Source: Dromiciops gliroides
Taxonomy: Eukaryota > Chordata > Mammalia > Microbiotheria > Microbiotheriidae
Assembly: GCF_019393635.1 (NCBI RefSeq)
Contig: NC_057866.1
Coordinates: 120,341,897 to 120,405,896, forward strand
Direction: 5' to 3'
DNA length: 64,000 nt
Part shown: positions 24,207 to 35,804 of the stretch, one piece after another
How the letters are laid out: every line of letters begins with the position of its first letter
Numbering within the stretch: the first letter of the stretch is position 1
Notes under the pieces: model-generated
Databases searched by the model: none
Seen by the model: the letters and a program-made list of their open reading frames with translations, nothing else
Told to the model about the DNA's origin: nothing
Made by a program: the position numbers and the translations under genes

Positions 24207-25524
24207 AAACCTTACAGAGCATGTGCATATAAATGTCCTTTTATATGAACTTAAACATATACAGAAAAATCAATTATTTTAATTTAAGACATTCACCTTC
24301 CTTTGTCAATAACTGATTAATTTGATAGAATAAATGGAGTTTGCTAACTTATTCTTCTCAATGGCCTCTACAAAGGGAATTGGCAAGTATAAATAGCTAG
24401 GAATTACTACACAGAAGCATGGAAAAAATATTTTTTTCAGCAGAGGGTCTGTTTAGATTTAATCTATTTCATCTTTGGGGATTAAAGAATGCTATAGCCA
24501 CCTTCCAGCAGCTAATCAATCATTTGTTGTCTGGATGGAATCCTTTGTATATAAAGAAAGTATAGGCAATTTCAGCTAGATATGGTGACAATTCTGGGAC
24601 ACTAAATTGTGTAGCCTGTACAATAGATTTGAGGCTATTTAAGACAAAACAAACATACAAAGACTCAGATTTTCCTGTATAAATATCTCCCCAACTGCTT
24701 TCTAAACCTATGGTTTTGTCAGAGATAATTCCCTCCACTGATAATTCCATTCCATGACAGTAAATTTTCTTGGAGAATTGTTAACATTCATCTCTCAGAC
24801 TTGTGCCTGGCTCTCAAACTATGGTTTCTCTTGCTGGAAATTCCCTCAGTGTTCAACTCTTCCTCACCCTAGAACAACCACCTCTATAGCCTTTTCAACA
24901 TGGAGCATCCCCTCCATAGGGCCCATTTGCCTATTTTATTGGTTAGTTTCTCCTGGAGCCTCCATTTTGTGAACAAGACAAATCTGGCCTTCATTTCCTT
25001 CCTGCCTTATTCCTGGTTTCCAGACTTCAAAACCATACCCAGTGCCACAACTAACTTCATTCCAACCGGAGCCTATTCTCACAGAACTTATAATCTAGCA
25101 GAAGAGTACACAACTAAATATCATACAAAGATGATAATAGGACAGAAATGGTTATATTGATAAAGATATAGTCTGCTTGTATTAAGAACTTATTATATGT
25201 CTTGCTATGTGCAATAATGGAGAATGATGACATGATCAAAGGAATAGGTAGAATATGAGAGCAGGATTAGAGTAGGCAATAGATAGCAAGCCAGTTTGAA
25301 AGGAATATGGAGTATATAAGGGAAATTCATATGAGACATGACTCAGAAGATAAATTGCAGTCATTCAGAATCCTTAAATGCTAGAATTATGTGTTTTTAT
25401 ACAAGGCAATCAGAAACCATTGCTAGTAATGATAATATTTTAATATTAACAACAACAACATATAGAGTTTGAAGGTTTGACAGTGATGAGTGACTTATAT
25501 AAAGTAATAGAGTTTCTTGCCTTC
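24207..25524. other. Unassigned sequence
   Basis: No gene or repeat confidently recognised. A moderately GC-rich stretch at 24.78-25.03 kb (TTGCTGGAAATTCCCTCAGT, TTTCTCCTGGAGCCTCCATT) may belong to an interspersed repeat I cannot name. Confidence 0.4.
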
Positions 25525-25703
25525 AAGATATACTGCCCCTATGTGAGAGTGGAGGCCGGCGCAGCGGGAGGCTTGGAGCTGGACGCCTTGGCAGCGCCAC
25601 TTCCCTGCTCTGCATAAATCCTTATAAACCCCATCTGATCATTTCTCCTGGAGATGGTCACATAAAGGAAAGTGAAGACACTAAAAGTAACTTTGAAGAA
25701 TTA

Positions 25704-26768
25704 TTGGGGAAAGAGTATGATTATTCTAAAGGAAGTGAAGATAACTATGAGAGATACCAATATTCCCATAAAGATGATGACCACAGTAAGGACCATCGAA
25801 AAGAGAAGCTCTATCAGCAGTTTTACCAACAGATACAGAATGAATATGATAAAGAAAGGCCTTCAGATTGTACCATTGTTTCCATCAACAAAGACCAAAG
25901 GGACTATGCAGTAAGCATAGGTCATCGTTTGCAAGACCATGGCCTTGTGGTGGAAATGATTTATCTGACATCAGAGGCGAGTCTTACCTGTGCACTCCAG
26001 GAAGTGAAAAATGATGGTTCTCCCTTTTGTATTCTAGTCGAACAGTCCAATGTAGCGCTCTCCTCCTGCACCGTAATATCACTTCACAAGTCGATCACAA
26101 TACATCGTCATATGCCCTTAGAAGATGCATTGGCTCTAGTAGCTAAGGAATTTGGGACTATTTTGGCTGAACGGGAACAGCAAGAAGGTGCTGGAATTTC
26201 ACAAAAAGCAGCTGATCTAGTAGATGACTACTTAGAACGGGACCTTTGTGAAAGCTACTCTGTGCCTCTGGGCATCAAACATCTCCTCTTCCTACTAAGT
26301 GAGGGAAAACATTTGTATCAGGAGGAGTTGAACACCATCAGTGACTACCTGAAGACCAGGAAAGAGGAATTGGAAGGTTTTGTGGAGACACCAGATACTT
26401 CAACTGCAGTTGTGAATGCTTTGATTGAAGCTAATTTGATGCCAAGATCTCATACTATGGGCAAACCACCTCCTCTTCTTCCAACCCTTAGTAGGAATTC
26501 CTTCCAGGGCCAGCCTCTTCTTCCTCCAGTTAAGCCTCCTTTATTAGGTGATAGGCCTGGAGGACTTCTTCCAACCCCAGGACATTCTGGGCCCAAGGGT
26601 AAACCTCCTCCCCTTCTAGCAGTACCCTCTAAAAGACCTGGTCTCCTGGGATATGCACCACACCAGCCTGTAAAGCGTCCAATGATGTGGGAGAAACCAG
26701 CCCTTTTGCCAACACCAGTAGTGCAAACAGTACAACCTCAACGGGCAGCTAAACCCAAACCTTTTTGA
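25704..26768 (+). CDS. NCOA5-family protein, intronless retrogene ORF
   Basis: Uninterrupted frame of 354 codons from TTG at 25704 to TGA at 26766-26768, also open upstream through the whole leader. Residues 32-50 (RKEKLYQQFYQQIQNEYDK) and 51-155 (CTIVSINKDQRDYAVSIGHR, GSPFCILVEQ, HRHMPLEDALALVAKEF) align by eye with the NCOA5 segment EELYRQYFEEIQRRFDAERP and its anticodon-binding-like domain. Residues 187-222 match the following NCOA5 helices (LLADNRYLTAEETDKIINYL). The first 30 residues are acidic/Tyr-rich. The last 100 (254-354) are a Pro/Leu/Lys-rich tail with repeated PPLL and LLPTP. The long Arg/Asp-rich N-terminus of canonical NCOA5 is absent, so the parent is more likely a divergent paralogue than NCOA5. 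NCOA5 is a nuclear coactivator; a role for this protein is not shown. No ATG precedes residue 85 (25956); an in-frame CTG at 25635 is a possible start. Either a functional retrogene or a young pseudogene. Confidence 0.7.
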   Translation: MGKEYDYSKGSEDNYERYQYSHKDDDHSKDHRKEKLYQQFYQQIQNEYDKERPSDCTIVSINKDQRDYAVSIGHRLQDHGLVVEMIYLTSEASLTCALQEVKNDGSPFCILVEQSNVALSSCTVISLHKSITIHRHMPLEDALALVAKEFGTILAEREQQEGAGISQKAADLVDDYLERDLCESYSVPLGIKHLLFLLSEGKHLYQEELNTISDYLKTRKEELEGFVETPDTSTAVVNALIEANLMPRSHTMGKPPPLLPTLSRNSFQGQPLLPPVKPPLLGDRPGGLLPTPGHSGPKGKPPPLLAVPSKRPGLLGYAPHQPVKRPMMWEKPALLPTPVVQTVQPQRAAKPKPF

Positions 26769-27019
26769 ACTAAGGAAACCTCAACTGGGCCGGGAGGAAA
26801 ATGGCAAGGCATTCCAAGCAGATGGTGTCCTCTCTCTCTCTCATCATTAATGTCTGTGTAGCAGGCAAGAAACTTTATTGTAGCATACTTTCTGTTATAA
26901 TCTACATTCCCTCGGGAATTTTTTTAATTTGCAGAGACTATCACAAGCTGGATGTTTGTGAAAAGTCAGTGTTGTAGATATGTTGGATCTTTCAGTTGTT
27001 CCAGTACATATATTACACA

Positions 27020-27025
27020 ATAAAT
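27020..27025 (+). terminator. Polyadenylation signal of the NCOA5-like retrocopy
   Basis: AATAAA about 15 bases before the retrocopied poly(A) stretch, inherited from the parent mRNA. Confidence 0.85.
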
Positions 27026-27063
27026 TCTTTGTTTTACACGAAAAAAAAAAAAAAGATATACTG

Positions 27064-27795
27064 GTTACGCTTCCAGAGCACAGCTTCTACCATGTGTTCC
27101 CCTAACTATCCTAGTCATGAGACTGACCTCTTCTCTCTCTCCCCAGCCATGTTAATGCACTTGATATTTTGGGATTACAGATGTAATCAATTCCCACCTG
27201 GAAAAGATTTTTCAAGGGCAACCAGGAGCATTTGATGTTCTTAATTTATTTCTCTCCAAATGCCCATTGATTGGTTAGGTCACAATAAACTCAAAATACA
27301 ATGTCTAGTCATCTTCTATCTTTCTTCTATGGAATTATTTATTCAAGGTTCAATAATCCTGGTACTTTCTTTAACCCTCTTGTCTAATATTTGGACAAGA
27401 GAAAAAAGATTTAATCATAAGTTATCTTCTGCTTCTAACTTCCTGAATTCTACACTTTTCCCTCCAATCACTTTATGAATGAGTAATAATAGTTTGCCAC
27501 CATCACCACAACATCTGCTTCTTGGCCACTCTCTTTTCTGCTAGAGCTCTGGTTACCTTCCAGTGTCACAATAGAGATCCTACTCTAGTTTGAGGTCTCA
27601 GACCTTCATATCAGTCACCTAAATAGTTATAGCTTTTTTCTTTGGCCCTAACATGGGTCAAAGTTTCTCAATTTAAAAAAAAAAATAGATATTTGTTAAG
27701 AAAACTGTACTACAAAAGTCATGAGTGTATTGAGGAAAAATATAGAACAGTATAAACAGGAAAATAAGCATAAGAACTTTATTGGCCCTATCTAG
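27064..27795. other. Unassigned sequence
   Basis: No gene or repeat recognised downstream of the retrocopy. Confidence 0.45.
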
Positions 27796-27799
27796 GTTT

Positions 27800-28060
27800 C
27801 CATGGAGGCTGCAAGGTGGCTCAGAGGATAGAGCATTGGGACTGGAGTTAGGAAGACCTGAGTTCAAATCTGGCCTCAGGTACTTGCTAGCTGTGGAACG
27901 TGGGCAAGTCACTCAAATTCTGTTTGCTGTAATTCACTGGAGAAGGAGATCACAAACCACTCCAGTATCTGTGTCAAGAAACCCCCATGGACAGCATTGG
28001 TATTCTATGATGTACAGGGTGACAAAGAGTCATACATGACTGAACAACTGAATAACAAAG
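27800..28060 (+). repeat. SINE with RTE-like 3' tail
   Basis: GGCTGCAAGGTGGCTCAGAG head, GACCTGAGTTCAAATCTGGC, ATCACAAACCACTCCAGTAT, then AGAGTCATACATGACTGAAC tail. Confidence 0.8.
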
Positions 28061-29680
28061 ACCTCCCTACCCTTAGAGCTCATCACAGGATAACTATGTC
28101 TTTCTAGCTATCAGTTTGTGATACTAAAGCTAAATATCACCAAACCATTAAATAGACAGCAAAACATTCAATCAAGAAGGCTCAATATTCTAATTAGTAG
28201 ACTTCAACTGGAACTGGCAAGTTAGTAGAGTTACCTTAAATGAAACTGAGGTACACCTTCACAGATAACAGAGTTTAGAAAATGTGGTTTTAATGTATAT
28301 GTGCTGCTATCTACTCCCAAGTTTATGACACTATCCTGTTACTAGGTAAAGATGTCTGAAAGAGGTTTGTAAGCCAAATAAATACAAAGCAGTGAAAAGA
28401 GGAACAGACTGGGAATTTCAGTTGCTAGGTCTGCCTTTAAATAACTGTATGAACTGGGTCAATTTATCTAGCCTCTATGGTACTCAGTTTCTTCATTTGT
28501 AAAAATGAGTTTGGAAGATATCCTCCAGGAATGTCTAAATCTAATAATCTCTTATTTTATAATTAGTTTTGATAATGAGGCAAGTGTTGGGAATCAAAAT
28601 GATAATTTTGAGAAGAGAATTAAAGGTAGTGTGGGTGGTCGAAGATGGTTGGTGAATGATTTTGTCTAATGATTAAAGCTTGGGGTATGTACCTCTAGTG
28701 TGGAAACAATAAGAAAGGCAGAGTAAAGCATCTTCATTTTCAGTTGCTATTTTATTTTTATTATAACTGTTGCCAATTGTTTGTTTGTATTTAATAAAAG
28801 TCTTAATTTCTCACTTTATCTTAAGCAGATTACTAAAATCCTAAATGTATGTTTGTTAACATAGATACAAAAAGAAAATGTTTAACAATGGCACTCATGC
28901 CACATTTTGTGATGGGAACCAATAAGAAGACAAGATTGACATTATAGAAATTCTCTTCACAGCAAACCTTTTCAGGAATTCACCTACACCATTAATCATG
29001 GCACCTTTTCTCCAATATCTAATCAGAAACATATCAAGTTTCATTAAAAGTCAATTCATTTTAAGACCAAATTACTTCTATGAATACAAGTGAAAAGAGA
29101 TGGAAGAATGGAAGGAAGAATTGTTTCTTTTAATAAGCCCAATTTGTTTTCAAAACCCCAGGAAACAAGTAATGTGTTATGATTTAAACTATAAATTTCT
29201 AGCAGATCTTTTAATTCTTATATGTAGAAAATGCCAAGGTGATCTTCAATTGTTCATTTGAGAAATATTCATTCAGAAGTCTAAATAGAAAGCCAGGCTT
29301 GGTGATATTGTGCCTTTGTAGCTACAGAAAACATTGCATTAAATGGAAAGTCACTGCCTAAATTTAACCCAAGATCTAGGCAAAGCAATGAGTGATGAAG
29401 ATTCTTTTAAATTTTTATGATGAGAAGTAGGTATAGCACTGAGATAATTTTAGATTTTGCTATGGTAACAAGCTTGTCTTTATTGCATAAGTATGAAGAA
29501 AATCTCAACACATTAATATGTGAATAGTTCTGTAGTATAAGCAGCCTAATTCCTGGCATTGTAAATGACTCAGGAAAGGTGTGTGTGTGTGTGTGTATTT
29601 GGGGAGGCAGTGAAGATAAAGACATCTTTATTTTAAAAATCATTATATAATTTATTTACTGTTTATTCTTTTGATGTTTG
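28061..29680. other. Mostly unassigned sequence
   Basis: A worn MIR-like block at about 28420-28530 (GAACTGGGTCAATTTATCTA, CTCAGTTTCTTCATTTGTAA) and a (GT)n run at 29580-29597 are the only features seen. Confidence 0.45.
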
Positions 29681-30560
29681 ATACAAGACACACTTGGTTC
29701 TAAAAGGATTTTGAAATGGGGTAGCTCATTAATACCCTGTTCAAATATTTCCACCAGTTAGTTTATAAATTCCTGTCTGTTAAATTATTTTGTATTGTTG
29801 TAAATATTAATTCTTTTGCAATCTGTTTTTAGAATATATCTATAATTTATAGCCTTTAATATGTATCTATAGACATTGATATTTTATATACATATACATG
29901 CATACATATATACACATATACATATATGTGTGTATGCATGTTTTCACTTCCATTCATTATGGTCTCCTGCTTTTCACATTTTAATTACAATATTTGGGTC
30001 TTCCTCCTTTTTAAACTAAGCTTTCCTGATGATTTACCATCCATTATTTTCTTTTGTTAAAAAAAATTTTATTCACTTCATTCAATTCACTTCTTTTGTT
30101 TTTAACTTTTCACAGTTCTCCTCTATGCTCATTTCTTGTTTTGTTTGTGCTTGGTTAGAGTTTAATAATTTGTTGGGTGCTTTTTTTAACTTTAGAGTCA
30201 AATCGTTAATCTCCTATTTTCCCCCTCTTATCAATATGAGAATTTAGGGATATAAATTAACCTCTGAGAACAGTTCTAGCTACAGCTCATAAATTTTGAC
30301 ATGCAATATTTACATTGTCATTATCATTAATATCTTTTATTTTTTTTACAACCTGATCAAGATTGGCAATTTCTTTTTTAGTTCCATCTAGGCTTCTATA
30401 TTTTAATAAAAGTCCTTTGCTGATTAATATTATTACGTTTTTGTGATATTGTAAGATAACTTTCAAATTTTCTTTTCTTTCTGAAGTCATTTATATTTTC
30501 TTTATGCCCTAAGGATATGATCATTTTTGTTTTCAGAAGCACTCAAAAGCTTTTAAATAA
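29681..30560 (-). mobile_element. Possible very old L1 relic (antisense)
   Basis: TTTTAGCTACAGCTCATAAA-like text (about 30275-30295) and ATGCCCTAAGGATATGATCA (30505) resemble antisense ancient mammalian L1. A TA/CA microsatellite at 29880-29945 interrupts it. Weak, identified from a few short blocks only. Confidence 0.3.
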
Positions 30561-30717
30561 AAAAGGAAATTCTATTCTTTTTACCATTTAATTTTGGTAT
30601 ATATCAATTTTCATTTTAGGATTAGATTTATGTCTATCATTTCTTTAGTTTTACTGTTCATAGTAGAATACTGGATTGCTGAATTCAGAGTTACAATGTA
30701 TAATAATCATAAGCATA

Positions 30718-30892
30718 GCTAGTGTTTATATAGTGTTTTAAATGTTGCAAAGAGTTTCACAAATATCTCATTATATGCTCACAACAACTCTCAGGGATAA
30801 ATCCTATTGTTATTCCCACTTTAGAGATGAAGCAACTGAGGCAGGCAGTTTAAGTGACTTGACCAGGACCTTAAACAGCTAATATCTGACCT
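30718..30892 (-). repeat. CORE-SINE/MIR fragment (antisense)
   Basis: TAGTGTTTATATAGTGTTTT, TTGCAAAGAGTTTCACAAAT, CCACTTTAGAGATGAAGCAA, CTGAGGCAGGCAGTTTAAGT and GACTTGACCAGGACC follow the antisense CORE-SINE order. Confidence 0.7.
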
Positions 30893-33433
30893 CAGTTTCC
30901 ACTCATTCATTCAGCACCTTCTGTATGCCAAGGATTGTGCTTCTTATGCTTCTCCTAGCTCTAAGTCTTTGTTTCTGTATTCTTTATTTTTTTCTTTTCA
31001 ATCTAATTCATGTTTTAATTCATTTAACTTTTAATAATATTTATAATATTAAAATGCATAAAATACTAATATTACAATATCATTAAACAATAATGAATAT
31101 TAATTTGTAAATAATATTAATAATGTGGTTTATATTTCATTAAATGTATCTAAAGTATATAGAGAGATTAATGATACTTTAAACGTGAAATAGTTCTTAC
31201 GCTTAATCTCAATTCTAATTTTAATTAACCTTTGTTATATCTTAACATGACAACTATTTCGTCATGTCAACTCAAACATTGTAAATTTGGGTCAAATATT
31301 TCATTTTATGTTTATTTTGGTCTTAGGTTTATTTTCTATAGGATAATTAAGCCTGGACTGATATGTGTTTGTTCATTGTTTATTTATTTGGGACTAGAAT
31401 CAATAGGACTTATAATAAGATTTGAATTAGAATATCACAGATTTTTTCAGTTCTTCAAAATCTAACTGTGAAGCACCATGTATAGTATCAAACTTTTTTG
31501 ATATGTTGGTTAGAATTGCTGAACTTATTTTCCTTCTTTCTCTTTAAAAATAAAATTCTATTAAATGGAATAATTCTCTGAGAGGAAGTAGAAAAAGGAT
31601 ATAATGGGAAACGTAGATAATATGAAATATTAATTGTTTTTTTAAGTAACCTAAATGTGATGAGTTTTGAGTCTCTTCTGACTTTCATATGGTATATTTC
31701 TTTCTCTCAACAAAATTCTTATATAAGAAATAGTTTGTAGTCCTAGATCTACTACTAAGTTCCTATTGTGTGTTGAAGAAATTGCTTAAATTATTTGTGC
31801 TTGAATTGCAAAATGCAGGGTTTATATCAACTACGGACTTTTCAACTCTTAACATTCTATGATTCTTTCATTCAAAGATATAATTTATGTGTTTCATAAT
31901 TAGGGACATTCCATTTCAAATGTCTTTCTCCCATAAATTTGTTTTGCAAATGTTCTCCATCTCTTGAGGCACTACTCTATAAGATGATTTAATAATACAT
32001 CCAGGGACAAAATTGTTTACTAGAACATTTTATATATTAAAGTAGGAGCTTTGTTGGAATACATCTTTATAACTTAGCAGATGACAGATAAGTAGTATTT
32101 CAAGAGTTTGATATGGATGTAGTCAATAGGAGTGAGAAAAAAAAGAGTTATTAAAGACCTAAAGATATTTTTAGGTAAAAGCATGTAGACAGAAAAAGTT
32201 GAAATATGTTCAAGAAATGATCAATAAGTCAGGACTGACTGAAACATAGTATATCAAGGTGAATAGTTCTTGAGCTATTCTAAACAGGAATCAGTAAGGA
32301 CATGAACTATAGTAATAGCTAAAGAAACTGACATGAGTTGGAAATGATATTTTGAAACTAGGATCGATTGAATATAGTGACTAATTAGACATGAATCAGA
32401 AAATCACAGAATTCAGAAATACAAGAAATCACAGAAATCATCTAATAATCTAATTATACAGAAGAGTAAACTGAGATAATGCATGTGAAGCTTTTGCTGT
32501 CTATGAAATATTATGTAAATGAAAATTTTTATGGAACTTCTTAACTTATGGTAGCTAAAAACATACATATTTTTATTCAACATTTCACAGGAGAGCCTGT
32601 TTTCATTTCCTCTCTTGCCATACATCTTATTCTTTCCTTCTATACCTTATCCTATAAGTGTAACAGCTCAATATCTGCATTGTTTAGGCTATTTGGCCAC
32701 TGGAATTCTAAAGTAACTTAAATACATATCTACCTTTTACAACAGATTATCTTTACATGATATACAATGTAACAGTTTTTGTTTATTATTGAAATGGAAG
32801 GAAAAAATAGAATAAAATTATTTTGTTCTTTTAATCATCTAAAATATTATTATGTTTTATTTGCTAACAAACAAAAATACATAATATCTTCTAATGATCC
32901 ATCATTAAAATTCACTAGGGAACAAAATTTCAACTTCATTTGAAAAAATAGATCAGTCTTCGATATGGACCTTAAACCATCAAATAATTTCTTCAATGCA
33001 ATATGCAAAAATTGAAAATTAACGCTATGTTCATTTCAAGGCCAAGTCAAAACTTAGCCATGCATATAGTATGGACATAATCATTATAAAACCAACTTCT
33101 TTTAGAGACTGGGAAAAGGACAACGATTTGATTTATCAGTACACATACATCTTTAAACAAGACAACTGAAAAATCACTGGATAGTTTGAAACTTTGAATC
33201 AAAGAAGTTGGAAGGTCTCCCTTCTCATTCTTCCCCCTGAAGCAGCACAGAAGGCTCAAATTCATTCTTGATGTTGAAGTAATTCCTTTGATTTTGTCAA
33301 CTATTACTTAAAGGAAGTCATGTGGAAGAATGTTTAAACTTTTTACTTTTGTTTGCAGGAATTATCCATGTAATGAAAGTAAAGTATATTCAATCCATCT
33401 CTTTGGTTTCCATCCAGCATTCGAGAAAGTTAA
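30893..33433. other. Unassigned, very AT-rich sequence
   Basis: Long AT-rich stretch without recognisable gene. A worn MIR core may lie at about 31740-31870. All ORFs are short and featureless. Confidence 0.45.
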
Positions 33434-33461
33434 CTCTATAGAGATAATGATCTCTATAGAG
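33434..33461. repeat. Perfect 12-bp inverted repeat (hairpin)
   Basis: CTCTATAGAGAT, loop AATG, then ATCTCTATAGAG. Each arm contains the palindrome CTCTATAGAG. Confidence 0.8.
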
Positions 33462-33814
33462 ACTAGGCCTACTCTGAATACTGTCAACACAGCACCTTAA
33501 ATTCTTCTAGACAAAGTAACATAAAAATGTCTTTCCCATCTTTAGCAGAGTATGTCTCCATTGAAATGAATTTGTATAAAGATTTTATTGACAAATAATT
33601 ACAAGCCACCTACCTAATGCTATTAAAGGCTCCTATTATCTTCTTGAATAATAACAGTTTTATTTTCCTCTTAACAGAGATATTTAAACACAAAATCATT
33701 TGCCTAGTGTTTAAAAATATAAAATTTTATTTTCTTAGAATTTTTTCTGAGAAAATATAAAATTTCTTTCACAAATAATTGAGTTCCTTAATAGTGTTGA
33801 ATACTGCATACAGT

Positions 33815-34400
33815 TTTTGTACCCAACCTCCTACAAGATAATAAACAGGTCAGAGACATCAATAATATCTCCAACAATTTGTTCACACAGATCAGAGAAG
33901 GCTATTTCTGCCTCTCCTACCAGAAGTAAGTACCGCACAGAAACCAGGTCAGAGAACAGATAGGAAAAACATAATAACAATTTATTTTGTCCCAAGAAGA
34001 AAGAGCCATGATCATATAGAAACCCTTCCCGAAAGGGCTTGGGGACTCCCTCTTTCTGAGGCTATATAAGGTGTGGTTTTGTTGTCCATGGGTTACAGAG
34101 TGTTATCAGTTTCAATAATATGATACAGAAGCAAAGGCAGTTTAACAATTTCAGTTATAACAAGTATAGAGGAAATACCAAAGTATCATAATTTTATAGG
34201 ATTTCAAAAAACGGTTTGGCAAGGATGAGGATGACAAGATGTCCCCATAAGATAGGAACTTGCTATCCTTAGGGAAAAGAAGTTACCAGGTAGGGACTTT
34301 TATCAGCTATGTATCTGAGTTCAGTTTGAAGTTCAATTGAAGGGCAAATTGCTCCTATTAACCCAGAGTTTCAAAAAAATACTTTCAGATAATAAGGCAC
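33815..34400 (-). mobile_element. Possible LTR-like fragment (fossil, antisense)
   Basis: Read on the minus strand there is a TATA-like TTATATAGCC (near 34060) and an AATAAA (near 33982) about 80 bases apart, in a segment more GC-rich than its surroundings. No target-site duplication or family match was found; only the signal spacing supports an LTR. Confidence 0.3.
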
Positions 34401-34483
34401 CCCCATCAAATCCAGGGGATCCATATATTCATATTAAAAATAAGCAACTCATGAACTCCTTTTAGAGTTTCAGTATATAACTA

Positions 34484-34485
<2 letters not shown>

Positions 34486-34562
<77 letters not shown>
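34486..34562. repeat. (CT)n(TA)n(GA)n palindromic microsatellite
   Basis: About 15 CT units, about 9 TA units and about 14 GA units in succession, forming an almost perfect inverted repeat of about 77 bases. Confidence 0.95.
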
Positions 34563-34566
<4 letters not shown>

Positions 34567-35656
34567 GGTTTAATAAAATTTGAATAAATATAGTTTTATA
34601 TCTCACAGTTCTACATGCTTCTGATAAAGAAAGGGAATGTCAGCTCAACAATTAATACACTGAATAAGGTTAAAATGTTTGCATCCCTACATAGGAAGAA
34701 AATACTTATAACTCCTGAGAAATGTATCTTTATTAAGGCAGATAGGAGGAGTACACTCAGACAGAAAGTGTGGGTATAAGTGAATTCTAAAGTGACAATA
34801 TTAAAAAAAAAACTTAAGAGGAAACAAAAGGGATTATATTGGGAGAAGAAGAAAACTAAGGCACAATGAGGAAAATCACATCACATGAAGAGACACAAAG
34901 CACATAAAAATAGAGGAAAAGAAGGGAGGGGTACACATTGTTTAGATCTTACTCTCATTTGACTTGGCTCAAAGAGGGAATAACATGCATACTCAATTGG
35001 ATATAGAATTCTATCTTACCCTGTGAGGAAGTAAAAGATGAAAGAGGAAAGAAAAGGGTGGGGTGGAGTACTGATAGAAGGGAAGGTAAAATTAGGAGGG
35101 GAAAGCAGAAAGGACAAAAGAGAGGTGGATCTGATAGAAGGGAGGGTAGACTGAGGTAGCCAGAAACAAAACCCTAGTGAGAAGGGACAGAGGAAAAGGA
35201 AAAAGAAAAATACAAACAAAGGAAAAAATAGGATGGAGGAAAATACAGTTAGTCATCATAACTGCGAATGTGAATAGGATGAACTCTCCTATAAAACAGA
35301 AGCAGATAGTAGAGTGGATTAAAAAACAGACTCCTACAATATATTGTTTACAAGAAACACATTTGAAGCAGAGATATACACACAGAATAAAGGTAAAAGG
35401 CTGGAGCAGAACATATTATGTTTCAGCTGAAATAAAAAAAATCAGGGGTAGCAATTCTTATCTCGGACAAAGAAAAGAAGAAAAAAATGACAATTAAAAC
35501 AGATAAGGAAAGAAATTACATCTTGCTAAAAGGTACTATAGACAATGAAGTAATATCAATACTAAATATTTAAGCACCAAATGGTAGGTAAAGCATCCCA
35601 ATTCTAAGAGACATTAAATGAGTTACAGGAAAAAAATAGCAAAATTATATTAGTGA

Positions 35657-35804
35657 GGAAGCTAGGTGGCACAGTGGATAGAACACCGGCCCTGGATTCA
35701 GGAGGACCTGAGTTCAAATCCAGCCTCAGATACTTAACACTTACTAGCTGTGTGATCCTGGGCAAGTCACTTAACCCCAACTGCTTCACCAAAAAAAAAA
35801 AATC
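35657..35804 (+). repeat. tRNA-derived CORE/MIR-type SINE with target-site duplication
   Basis: Sense copy within the L1 endonuclease region, with TATATTAGTG at about 35647 and 35806 on its two sides. Confidence 0.93.

Larger units (their letters stand above)
25525..27063 (+). mobile_element. Full-length processed retrocopy with 11-bp target-site duplication
   Basis: A cDNA-like unit runs from about 25536 to a poly(A) stretch at 27041-27054. It is bounded by perfect copies of AAGATATACTG at 25525-25535 and 27053-27063. The unit opens with a GC-rich leader of about 80 bases that differs sharply from its AT-rich surroundings, as expected for a CpG-island first exon. It has no introns, and AATAAA lies at 27020-27025, about 15 bases before the tail. 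These are the marks of L1-mediated retroposition of a spliced, apparently full-length mRNA. The clean duplication and open frame argue for a recent event or for selection. Confidence 0.93.

Noticed and set aside
33815-34400. Confident retroviral LTR
   Set aside because: Kept only as a low-confidence feature because end motifs and a target-site duplication could not be located.
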